64,000 nucleotides of DNA from an uncultured Collinsella sp. (lineage in GTDB: Bacteria; Actinomycetota; Coriobacteriia; Coriobacteriales; Coriobacteriaceae): NCBI GenBank assembly GCA_958370785.1, contig CATXKN010000007.1, forward strand, positions 62,001 through 126,000. Reading direction: 5' to 3'. Below, piece by piece: positions 1 to 7,900 of this stretch; the first letter of the stretch is position 1; the number at the start of each line of letters is the position of its first letter. The notes beneath the pieces are model-generated. The model searched no databases. It was not told the origin of the DNA and saw only the letters and a program-made list of their open reading frames with translations. Both the position numbers and the translations under genes were made by a program.

Positions 1-159
1 AGCCGCGAGGTGCTGCTGCACCGCGTGTGGGGCTTTGAGTACTGCGGCGGCACGCGTACCGTCGACGTGCACATTCGACGCATCCGCTCCAAGGTGGGCC
101 CGCAGATCGCGGCACACATCACCACCGTCCGCGGCGTGGGCTATCTGTTTAAGGACTAG
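1..159 (+). CDS. Response regulator, C-terminal DNA-binding part (partial)
   Basis: The 5' end lies outside the window. The 52 visible residues are the end of an OmpR/PhoB-type winged-helix domain. The recognition-helix pattern RTVDVHIRRIRSKVG and the final wing hairpin TVRGVGYLFKD are both clear. The family consists of two-component transcription factors phosphorylated by a sensor kinase, but the receiver domain and any kinase are upstream and unseen. A repeat hairpin and then an HtrA protease follow. A role in envelope stress is possible from that neighbour but is only inference. Confidence 0.9.
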   Translation, partial: SREVLLHRVWGFEYCGGTRTVDVHIRRIRSKVGPQIAAHITTVRGVGYLFKD

Positions 160-163
160 ATTT

Positions 164-196
164 CCACCACAAAGGGGACAGGCACCTTTGTGGTGG
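164..196. repeat. Palindromic repeat family A, copy 1
   Basis: Perfect 12-bp arms CCACCACAAAGG (164-175) and CCTTTGTGGTGG (185-196) enclose the 9-nt loop GGACAGGCA. A TTTTG run follows, so it may end transcription of the response regulator operon. The same hairpin recurs at 13703, 15294 and, inverted, 50640. Confidence 0.85.
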
Positions 197-314
197 TTTT
201 GCCGCACGTGCGGGCTCCTTTCGGGTTTGCAGAAGAACTTAAGCCTTCCTAAAAGATTGCGTTTTCATACACGTGCACCCGCATATTGGGGTACAACTCA
301 ACGTGAACAATGAT

Positions 315-346
315 GGCCCGCCACATGTTTGGCGGGCCTTTGGTTA
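315..346 (+). terminator. GC hairpin upstream of the HtrA gene
   Basis: Arms GGCCCGCC (315-322) and GGCGGGCC (331-338) are followed by TTTGGTTATTT. It lies about 20 bases before the HtrA start. It could be a terminator or attenuator of transcription entering from the response regulator side. Confidence 0.55.
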
Positions 347-367
347 TTTGACGAAAGGATCGCAGCC

Positions 368-1828
368 ATGAGCGAGAACGATTCCCAGCGTCCTCAGGAT
401 GCGGGCAACGCTGGCGAGACCCAGCAGCAGCCGCGTGTGCAGGTGGAGTCGACGCCTGCCGGCAGCAACATTCCCTACGTGCAGGCCTACGACACGCAGA
501 CCGGCAAGCCGCTGGGCGGCCAGCAGGTTGTAAACAAGCACACGGTGGTCAAGACCAAGACCAAAAAGCTGCCGATCTTCATTACGGCGCTTGCCGGCTG
601 TGCCTGCGGCGCCCTGCTGGTCATCGCGCTCATTATGAGTGGCACGCTCGATATCGGCGGCGGCAGGAACGCCGTGACGGCGGGTGCTTCGGGCTCATCG
701 ACGCAAAAGATCACCATCGATTCCGAGGACACCACGCTGGCCGAGGCCGTTTCAGCCAAGGCGTTGCCCTCCGTGGTTTCCATTACCGCCACTTCGAGCG
801 GCAGCCAGAATGGCTCGCTTTCGCAGTCTGCCGACGAGTCGGACGGCTCGGGCAGCGTCGGTTCGGGCGTTGTGCTCGATACCGAGGGCCATATCCTCAC
901 CAACAACCATGTGGTCGATGGCTATGACCAGTACGTGGTTACCATGGACGACGGGACCACGTACGAGGCCGAGTTCGTGGGCAACGATGCCTCGAGCGAC
1001 CTGGCCGTCATCAAGCTCAAGGATGCTGACGCCTCCAAGCTCACGCCGATCGAGATTGGTGATTCCTCCAAGCTCAACGTGGGCGAGTGGGTCATGGCGA
1101 TCGGCTCGCCGTTCGGCAACGAGCAGTCTGTCTCCACGGGCATCGTGTCGGCGCTCTATCGCTCCACGGCCATGAGCTCTACCAGCGGCAACACCATCTA
1201 CGCCAATATGATCCAGACCGATGCCGCCATCAACCCGGGTAACTCCGGTGGCGCGCTCGTCAACGACAACGGCGAGCTCGTGGGTATTAACTCGCTTATC
1301 GAGAGCTACTCGGGCTCCAGCTCGGGCGTGGGCTTTGCTATTCCCGTTAACTACGCCAAGGATATTGCCGACCAGATCATCGACGGTAAGACGCCGGTGC
1401 ACCCGTACCTGGGCGCCACGCTTTCGAGCGTCAATGCGCTTAACGCCCGCACCAACAAGCTGAGTACCGATAGCGGCGCGTATGTGGCGAGCGTTGTCGA
1501 GGACGGTCCTGCAGCCAAGGCCGGCATCCAGGAGGGTGATGTCATTACCAAGCTGGGCGACGATGAGATTACGAGTGCCGATGGCCTGATCATCGCGCTG
1601 CGCAGCCACGAGGTGGGCGAGAAGGTCGAGATTACGCTCGTGCGCGGCAAGGAAGAGAAAAAGGTCACCGTCGAGCTGGGCTCCGACGAGGAGCTGCAGA
1701 ACCAGCAGCAGGACGATAGCGCGACCGACACCGGCAACGGCGGGATCACCGACGAGCAGTTGCGCCAGTACCTGGAGGAGCTGTTGGGCCAGCAGGGTCA
1801 GGGTCAAGGCTACGGCCAGGGTTTCTAA
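368..1828 (+). CDS. htrA: HtrA/DegP-like trypsin-type serine protease with PDZ domain
   Basis: A 486-residue, membrane-anchored quality-control protease. An acidic, Gln-rich cytoplasmic N-terminus (1-67) precedes one transmembrane helix (about 69-92), which places the catalytic part outside the cell. The catalytic triad is visible as H181 (TNNHVV), D211 (SSDLAVIKL) and S293 in GNSGGAL. A single PDZ domain follows at about 355-455, with a low-complexity Gln/Gly-rich tail. The ATG at 368 is preferred because GAAAGGA lies just upstream; an in-frame start 13 codons earlier has no such site. The family degrades or refolds misfolded exported proteins. The preceding response regulator could control it, but this is inferred from position only. 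Confidence 0.93.
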   Translation: MSENDSQRPQDAGNAGETQQQPRVQVESTPAGSNIPYVQAYDTQTGKPLGGQQVVNKHTVVKTKTKKLPIFITALAGCACGALLVIALIMSGTLDIGGGRNAVTAGASGSSTQKITIDSEDTTLAEAVSAKALPSVVSITATSSGSQNGSLSQSADESDGSGSVGSGVVLDTEGHILTNNHVVDGYDQYVVTMDDGTTYEAEFVGNDASSDLAVIKLKDADASKLTPIEIGDSSKLNVGEWVMAIGSPFGNEQSVSTGIVSALYRSTAMSSTSGNTIYANMIQTDAAINPGNSGGALVNDNGELVGINSLIESYSGSSSGVGFAIPVNYAKDIADQIIDGKTPVHPYLGATLSSVNALNARTNKLSTDSGAYVASVVEDGPAAKAGIQEGDVITKLGDDEITSADGLIIALRSHEVGEKVEITLVRGKEEKKVTVELGSDEELQNQQQDDSATDTGNGGITDEQLRQYLEELLGQQGQGQGYGQGF

Positions 1829-1854
1829 CGGGCCGTATTGCACATATCGAAGCC

Positions 1855-1894
1855 AGAGGGGTTGTCCCATCAACGCGGGACAGCCCCTCTTTTC
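1855..1894 (+). terminator. Rho-independent terminator after the HtrA gene
   Basis: A 14-bp stem begins AGAGGGGTTGTCCC (1855-1868), has loop ATCAACGC and closes at 1877-1890. TTTCTC follows. Confidence 0.85.
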
Positions 1895-2076
1895 TCATTG
1901 ATCCGTTGGGGACGGAGGAAAACGGATCATTTAGAAATGGCAAAGGCATGGTTTGATCGCGCGATCAACCCCGGTCCGTTGGCTGCCGATTCGGTGCGGT
2001 TTGAGACCGCTATTCGGCCCCATCGTGACCGGTGGTACTCTAGTATCCGTTTGAAATCGAGCGAAGGAGTGCCGCT

Positions 2077-4305
2077 ATGGAGCAATCGAGCCTGTTTGGT
2101 GACGGCGTGGACATCGATACCGAAACGCCCGCGAGCGCGGATGCCGCCGCACCGACCGACGCTCGTGCCCAGGCGGCAGCGCGCGCGGCCGAGCTGCGCC
2201 ACGAGCTCGATTACCACGCCTATCGCTACTACATGCTCGATGCGCCCGAGATCACGGACGCCGCCTTTGACAAAATGCTCGTTGAGCTGCAGGAAATCGA
2301 GGCCACCTACCCCGACCTGGTGACGCCCGACAGCTATACCCAGCGCGTGGGCGGCTACGTGAGCGAGCAGTTTACGCCGGTCACGCACATGGCACGCATG
2401 TATTCCATGGACGATGCCATGGACCTGGACGAACTCGACGCATGGCTCCAGCGCACCGAGGATGCGCTCGGTGCCGGCAGCGTTACCTATACCTGCGAGC
2501 TTAAGATCGACGGTCTGGGCGTGGCGCTTACCTATCAAAACGGCACCTTCGTGCGCGCTGCCACGCGCGGTGACGGCACAACGGGTGAGGATGTGTCGCT
2601 CAACGTGCGCACCATCAAGGACGTGCCCATGCACCTGTCCGAGCCGGCGCTCGCCCACATGGGCGCCGACCGCGAGCGCACCATCGAGGTGCGCGGCGAG
2701 GTCTATATGCCCAAGGGCAGCTTTGTTCGTCTGAACGACGAGGCCGATGCCGAGGGCCGCGACCCCTTCGCCAACCCGCGCAACGCCGCCGCTGGCAGCC
2801 TGCGCCAAAAGGATCCCAAGGTTACGGCGCGCCGCGATCTTGCCACCTTTATCTACGCCATCGCCGATACCGACCCGCTGCACGTCCACAGCCAGCGCGA
2901 GTTCCTCGATTGGCTGCGTAGCGCCGGCTTTAGCGTCAACCCTAACGTGGCTCGTTGTGCCACGCCGGCCGAGGTCCACGAGTTCTGCGCCCAGGCCCTC
3001 GAGCATCGCGGTGACCTGGACTACGACATCGACGGCGTGGTCGTAAAGGTTGACAGCTTCCAGCAGCAGCTCGACCTGGGCTTTACCGCCCGCGCGCCGC
3101 GCTGGGCCATTGCCTTTAAGTTCCCGCCCGAGGAAAAGCAGACCGTCCTGCGCGAAATTCGCATCCAGGTTGGCCGCACCGGCGTGCTCACGCCGGTCGC
3201 CGAGTTTGACCCGGTGACGGTTGCCGGCTCCACCATCGCGCGCGCCACGCTGCACAACATCGACGAGATCCGCCGAAAAAACGTGCGCGAGGGCGACACC
3301 ATCATCGTGCACAAGGCGGGCGACGTGATCCCCGAGGTCGTGGGCCCGGTGCTCGACAAGCGCCCGGCCGATTCTGTCGACTGGCACATGCCCGAGGTCT
3401 GCCCCGTGTGCGGCAGCCCCGTGGTCCACGAGGATGGCGAGGTTGCCTACCGCTGCGTGTCCATCGACTGCCCCGCGCAGCTCAAGGAGCGCCTGCTCCA
3501 CTGGGTGAGCCGCGGCTGCATGGACGTCGACGGCCTAGGCGACGAGATCGTCGACAAGATGATCGCCGCCGGCCTGATCCACGACGTCGCGGACTTCTAC
3601 CAGCTCACGGTTGACGACATCGCCGGCCTGGACACGGGGCGCACCTATGCCAGCTCCAACAGCAAAAAGGGCGTCAAGAAGGGCGATCCCATTCCGGTAG
3701 GCCTCAAGACGGCCGAGAAAATCATCGCCGAGCTCAACAAGTCCAAGAGCCAGCCGCTCGGTCGCGTGCTGTTTGCCCTGGGTATCCGCCATGTGGGCAA
3801 GAGCGTGGGCGAGGTCATCGCCGAGCGATTCCTGTCGATCGACAAGCTCATCTTGGCGAGCGAAGAGGACATCGCCGAGTGCGAGGGCATCGGTCCCAAG
3901 ATTGCGGCGAGCGTCAAGCAGTTCCTGGCCGTGCCCGAGAACCTTGCCGTGCTGGAGCGCCTGCGTCAGGCGGGTCTGTCGCTCGAGGTCGACTTGGGTG
4001 CCGCGCACGCGCAAGCCGCAGCCGACGCTGGCGTGGCGGGCGAGCTCGCCGACGCACAGCCGCTTGCGGGTCTGACCTTCGTGCTCACCGGCACGCTCGT
4101 CAACCGCACGCGCGACGAGGCGGGCGCGGCGCTCAAGGTGCTCGGCGCCAAGGTCTCGGGCAGTGTGTCAAAGAAGACGAGCTATCTGGTCGCCGGTCCC
4201 AAAGCGGGCTCCAAGCTTACCAAGGCCGAGCAGCTGGGCGTACCCGTGCTGGATGAGGACGCGCTCGAGCAGATCTTGGCTACTGGTCAGGTGCCCCAGG
4301 CTTAG
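2077..4305 (+). CDS. ligA: NAD-dependent DNA ligase
   Basis: A 742-residue replicative ligase that seals nicks using NAD+. The order is the NAD-binding Ia region, the adenylation domain with active-site Lys143 in ELKIDG, an OB fold, a zinc finger (C442, C445, C460, C465), helix-hairpin-helix repeats and a C-terminal BRCT domain (about 665-742). It is slightly longer than the usual 670 residues because of an Ala/Asp-rich N-terminus and a Gly/Lys-rich insertion near residues 525-535. The start ATG has GAAGGAG just upstream. It is monocistronic, flanked by terminators on both sides. Confidence 0.97.
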   Translation: MEQSSLFGDGVDIDTETPASADAAAPTDARAQAAARAAELRHELDYHAYRYYMLDAPEITDAAFDKMLVELQEIEATYPDLVTPDSYTQRVGGYVSEQFTPVTHMARMYSMDDAMDLDELDAWLQRTEDALGAGSVTYTCELKIDGLGVALTYQNGTFVRAATRGDGTTGEDVSLNVRTIKDVPMHLSEPALAHMGADRERTIEVRGEVYMPKGSFVRLNDEADAEGRDPFANPRNAAAGSLRQKDPKVTARRDLATFIYAIADTDPLHVHSQREFLDWLRSAGFSVNPNVARCATPAEVHEFCAQALEHRGDLDYDIDGVVVKVDSFQQQLDLGFTARAPRWAIAFKFPPEEKQTVLREIRIQVGRTGVLTPVAEFDPVTVAGSTIARATLHNIDEIRRKNVREGDTIIVHKAGDVIPEVVGPVLDKRPADSVDWHMPEVCPVCGSPVVHEDGEVAYRCVSIDCPAQLKERLLHWVSRGCMDVDGLGDEIVDKMIAAGLIHDVADFYQLTVDDIAGLDTGRTYASSNSKKGVKKGDPIPVGLKTAEKIIAELNKSKSQPLGRVLFALGIRHVGKSVGEVIAERFLSIDKLILASEEDIAECEGIGPKIAASVKQFLAVPENLAVLERLRQAGLSLEVDLGAAHAQAAADAGVAGELADAQPLAGLTFVLTGTLVNRTRDEAGAALKVLGAKVSGSVSKKTSYLVAGPKAGSKLTKAEQLGVPVLDEDALEQILATGQVPQA

Positions 4306-4324
4306 TGCATTGATAGCCAAATTG

Positions 4325-4373
4325 AAGAACTGCCCGGAAAGCATGATTGAACTGCCTTCCGGGCGGTTCTTAT
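4325..4373. terminator. Terminator between ligA and the MATE gene
   Basis: Stem AGAACTGCCCGGAAG-like (4326-4340) pairs with CTTCCGGGCGGTTCT (4356-4370), followed by TATTT. It separates two convergent genes and may serve both strands. Confidence 0.7.
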
Positions 4374-4483
4374 TTGGACGGGGCGACCGGCACTGTGATC
4401 TGCGTCACGTAGGTCGCGGGGTCGTCGCTGATGATGTCGTCGATGAGGGCGATTTCGCGTTGCCCCGCTACGCCATCAGTTTG
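4370..4483 (-). pseudogene. Possible orphan C-terminal coding remnant
   Basis: On the minus strand, one frame from a TGA at 4484-4486 to a TAA at 4370 encodes 37 residues with ordinary protein-like composition (for example REIALIDDII and TYVTQITVPVAPSK). No start codon or ribosome site is available. It overlaps the last codons of the MATE gene in another frame. It may be the tail of a gene whose 5' part was lost when the MATE gene arrived. I do not recognise the family, and chance is possible. Confidence 0.25.
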
Positions 4484-5814
4484 TCAAAAGCTCCGCGGCG
4501 GTTGAGTACGGTAAATGCGACAACACAGATGACTGCCGACAAAATCGATCCGCACGGCGAGGCGATGCCCATAGGAAACAGCGTGTCGGAATAGGCATTC
4601 GACAGCCGCCACGCGCCGGGCACGCGAATGAGCGCCACCGCCAGCACGTTGTGCGCAAAGCCGATGTAACTCTTGCCATACGCAGCGAAAAAGCCGCTAA
4701 AGCAAATGTGGATGCCGGCAAAGATTGCGTCGAAAATATAACTGTGCATATAGCCGGTGCCGGCCGCGACCACCGCGGGGTCCTTGGCAAAAAAGCCGAT
4801 AAACGCCGGCGCCACCAGCCACATCAGCACCGTGATTAGGCAGCCGTACACTACCGATATGGTCATGGCGTCCTTGAGTACCTGACGTGCACGGTCGCCC
4901 TTGCCCGCGCCGGCGTTTTGCGCCGTGAGCGCGCTGACGGTGGCACCCATGGAACTCGGCACAATGAACAAGAAACTGATCATCTTTTCGACCAGGCCTA
5001 CGGCGGCGGCGTCGACGAGCCCTCGGTGGTTGGCGATGACGGTAATGAACATAAACGCCACCTGGATGCAGCCGTCCTGTACTGCCACGGGCACGCCGAT
5101 CTTAAGAATGCTGCCGAGCATCTCGGGCTGGGGACGCAGGTCGCTGTGCTTAACGTGGATGTTCGTACGGCGGCTCTTAAGCCACACGAGCGCGAGGGCA
5201 ACGCTGGCCGTCTGCGCGGTCACCGTGCCGAGCGCCGCGCCCACGGGGCCGAGCCCCATGTGGCCGATAAACAGAAAATCGAGCGCGATGTTAATGATGC
5301 ATGCCACGCCGATCACGTACATGGGCGAGCGCGAATCGCCCAGGCCGCGAAAGATGGCCGAGAGAATGTTGTATGCGGCAATAAACGGAATGCCGACAAA
5401 GCAGATACGCAGGTAGGCGGCGGTGCCTTCGACCGCCTCGGGCGGCGTGCCAATGAGCGCCACAACCTGCGGGCATAGTGCAAACAAGATGACGGCCAGT
5501 ACCACCGAGACGCCCATAAACAGCGTGATGGTATTGCCGATGGCGGTCTCGGCGCGGTCGAAGCGGCGCGAGCCCACGGCATGGCCGACGATGACCGTCG
5601 TTCCCATGGCCAGGCCCACGAGCGTCACGGTAATGATGTAGAGCGTCTGTGCGCCATTGCCCACGGCGGTGATGCCGGCGGCGCCGCTAAACTGTCCCAT
5701 CATGTACAGGTCGGCCATGCCGTAGAGCATCTGCAAAAAGTACGAGAGCATATAAGGCAGGGCAAAGACCGCGATGGTCTTAAGGACATTGCCGCGTGTG
5801 AGGTCGTGTTCCAT
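4468..5814 (-). CDS. MATE family multidrug/cation efflux transporter
   Basis: A 448-residue integral membrane protein with the usual 12-helix MATE length. The N-terminus (LTRGNVLKTIAVFALPYMLS, then LYGMADLYMMGQ) matches the NorM/DinF-type first repeat. A second repeat begins near residue 235 (KIGVPVAVQDG). Members export drugs or metabolites using Na+ or H+ gradients. The gene is monocistronic and convergent with ligA. Its promoter carries a MerR-type dyad, suggesting inducible expression by a regulator encoded elsewhere. The substrate cannot be told from sequence. Confidence 0.9.
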   Translation of the reverse strand: MEHDLTRGNVLKTIAVFALPYMLSYFLQMLYGMADLYMMGQFSGAAGITAVGNGAQTLYIITVTLVGLAMGTTVIVGHAVGSRRFDRAETAIGNTITLFMGVSVVLAVILFALCPQVVALIGTPPEAVEGTAAYLRICFVGIPFIAAYNILSAIFRGLGDSRSPMYVIGVACIINIALDFLFIGHMGLGPVGAALGTVTAQTASVALALVWLKSRRTNIHVKHSDLRPQPEMLGSILKIGVPVAVQDGCIQVAFMFITVIANHRGLVDAAAVGLVEKMISFLFIVPSSMGATVSALTAQNAGAGKGDRARQVLKDAMTISVVYGCLITVLMWLVAPAFIGFFAKDPAVVAAGTGYMHSYIFDAIFAGIHICFSGFFAAYGKSYIGFAHNVLAVALIRVPGAWRLSNAYSDTLFPMGIASPCGSILSAVICVVAFTVLNRRGAFDKLMA

Positions 5815-5861
5815 GGGCAGGGTACTTTCTGGCTTGGTTCGTTTAGGTACCAGTTTAGTGA

Positions 5862-5887
5862 AAACCCTACAACGATTGTAGAGTCAA
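5862..5887 (-). promoter_or_regulatory. MATE promoter with MerR-type operator
   Basis: Read on the minus strand, TTGACT (5887-5882) is followed by a dyad CTACAA-TCG-TTGTAG (5881-5867). A weak -10-like TTCACT lies about 19 bases after the -35. A dyad inside an overlong 19-bp spacer is the hallmark of MerR-family promoters. The -10 assignment is tentative. Confidence 0.55.
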
Positions 5888-6007
5888 GGTTTGAGTCGAA
5901 GACAGGGCGAAAAAAGTGAGGCCCACGATTATTTCCAACTGAATACAGATGCGCACTATGCTTGTTTGGCACGTTCGTTAGCCTTGCAGAAATCGGTTTC
6001 GCGTCAC

Positions 6008-6037
6008 TTGACACCATCGCCTGTCGCGCAATAATAC
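6008..6037 (+). promoter_or_regulatory. Sigma-A-type promoter of the ABC exporter operon
   Basis: TTGACA (6008-6013) and TAATAC (6032-6037) with an 18-bp spacer, 40 bases before the GTG start of the first ABC gene. Confidence 0.65.
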
Positions 6038-6076
6038 GTGCGTTTGCGAACAACGTTTGATGGGGGATGAACCTGC

Positions 6077-7900
6077 GTGCGCAATCTCAAGATCCTGTTT
6101 TCCTACTTGGGGGAATACCGTCGCGACGCCATACTCGGCGTGCTCTTTGTGACGGCCGAGACGGCGCTCGAGCTGTTTATCCCGGTTATCATGGCGAACA
6201 TCATCGACGTGGGCGTGCCTGCGGGCGACATCAACTACATGCTGCTGCAAGGCGCGTACATGTTGGTGTGTGCGGCGTTTTCGCTGGTATTGGGCTTGGG
6301 CTATGCCCGCACATCCGCCCGCGTTGCCTCGGGCCTAGGCGCTAACCTGCGCGAGGCCGAGTACAAAAAGATTCAGACGCTCGCTTTTGGTAACCTGGAC
6401 AACTACGACGCCAGCTCGCTCGTCACCCGCATGACCACGGACATCACCGTTATCCAAAATGCTGTGGGCAACGGCTTTCGCCCTATGGTGCGCGGCCCGG
6501 TGACGCTTATCGTCGGCCTTATCTACGCGCTGATGCTGTCGCGCCCGCTCGCCACCGTCTTTGCGATCATCTTGCCCGTGCTGGCAATCGTACTGGGCGC
6601 CATCACCTATCGCGTCAGTCCGCTCTACCGCCAACTCCAGACCTCGATGGACCACCTCAACGGCGTGGTACAAGAGGACCTTACCGCCGTGCGCGCCGTG
6701 AAGGCTTACGTGCGCGCCGAGCACGAGTGCGACAAGTTCGACACCGTCAATACCGAGCTTGCCGACACGGCGACCAAGACCTTCGGCACCGCCGTGCTCA
6801 ATCTGCCGGTGTTTCAGCTGTCGATGTACGTGGCTGCGCTCTCCATCCTGTGGATTGGCGGCCGCATGATTCTCGCCGGCAAGCTGGGCGTGGGCTCGCT
6901 CACGGGCTTTATGAGCTACGTGCTGCTGATCATGAACTCGCTCATGATGATTTCCAACGTGTTTTTGCTGCTTACGCGCGCACTCGCCAGTGTGGAGCGC
7001 ATCTCGCACGTCCTCGATGAGCGCTCGCTTATCGAGGCGCCCGCGGCAGACGCGGCTGTGCGCGAAGTTGTCGACGGAAGTGTCGAGTTCCGCGATGTGT
7101 CGTTTAAGTACCGCGCGGATGCTGTCGAGGACGTGCTCGAGCATATCGACCTTCGCATCGAGCCGGGCTCCACGGTGGGCGTGCTCGGCGGCACGGGCTC
7201 GGGCAAGAGCTCGCTCGTGCAGCTCATCGCGCGCCTGTACGACGCGACCGAGGGCGCCGTGCTCGTGGGCGGGCGCGACGTGCGCGACTACGACCTGGTT
7301 GCCCTACGCGATGCGGTGGGCATTGTGCTGCAAAAGAACGTGCTGTTTACGGGCGCCGTGCGCGAGAACCTGCAGTGGGGCGCGCCCGATGCCACCGACG
7401 AGGAGTTGTTGGATGCCTGCCGTGCGGCGTGCGTGGACGAGTTTCTGGACCGCATCGGCGGTCTCGACGGCGAGTTGGGCCAGGGTGGCGCCGGTGTTTC
7501 GGGCGGCCAGAAGCAGCGCCTGTGCATTGCGCGTACGTTGCTCAAACATCCGCGCGTGCTCATTTTTGACGACTCGACCAGTGCGGTCGATATGGCGACC
7601 GACGCCAAGATCCGCGAGCATATCGCCCAGATTCCCGACACGACGGTGATCATCATCGCCCAGCGTATCGCAAGCGTGATGGATGCCGACCGCATCGTGG
7701 TGCTGGATGACGGCCGCATTCACGGCGTGGGCACGCATGAGGAACTGCTAGCAGGTGACAACATCTACCAGGAGATTTACGCCTCGCAGATGGAGTTCGC
7801 GGGTGATGCGAGCGACGACGGTGATGCCGACGACGCGTACGATCTGTTTTCCTCCGTCGCATACGGATCATCCCCGGAAGGGGGTGAGCGCCATGCCTAA
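6077..7900 (+). CDS. ABC exporter half-transporter with degenerate ATP site (subunit 1)
   Basis: A 607-residue protein with an N-terminal type IV transmembrane domain (about 1-310) and a C-terminal ATPase. It shows Walker A GGTGSGKS (371-378), signature VSGGQ (about 474) and Walker B FDDST. The catalytic Glu after Walker B is Asp, and the switch His is Gln (IAQRI), so this subunit supplies the degenerate site typical of heterodimeric exporters of the LmrCD/BmrCD/TM287-288 type. GTG is the likely start, with GGGGGATG at proper spacing. An acidic tail is rich in Asp. It overlaps the next gene by 8 bases, so both are probably made together as an exporter of drugs or lipids. Confidence 0.92.
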   Translation: MRNLKILFSYLGEYRRDAILGVLFVTAETALELFIPVIMANIIDVGVPAGDINYMLLQGAYMLVCAAFSLVLGLGYARTSARVASGLGANLREAEYKKIQTLAFGNLDNYDASSLVTRMTTDITVIQNAVGNGFRPMVRGPVTLIVGLIYALMLSRPLATVFAIILPVLAIVLGAITYRVSPLYRQLQTSMDHLNGVVQEDLTAVRAVKAYVRAEHECDKFDTVNTELADTATKTFGTAVLNLPVFQLSMYVAALSILWIGGRMILAGKLGVGSLTGFMSYVLLIMNSLMMISNVFLLLTRALASVERISHVLDERSLIEAPAADAAVREVVDGSVEFRDVSFKYRADAVEDVLEHIDLRIEPGSTVGVLGGTGSGKSSLVQLIARLYDATEGAVLVGGRDVRDYDLVALRDAVGIVLQKNVLFTGAVRENLQWGAPDATDEELLDACRAACVDEFLDRIGGLDGELGQGGAGVSGGQKQRLCIARTLLKHPRVLIFDDSTSAVDMATDAKIREHIAQIPDTTVIIIAQRIASVMDADRIVVLDDGRIHGVGTHEELLAGDNIYQEIYASQMEFAGDASDDGDADDAYDLFSSVAYGSSPEGGERHA

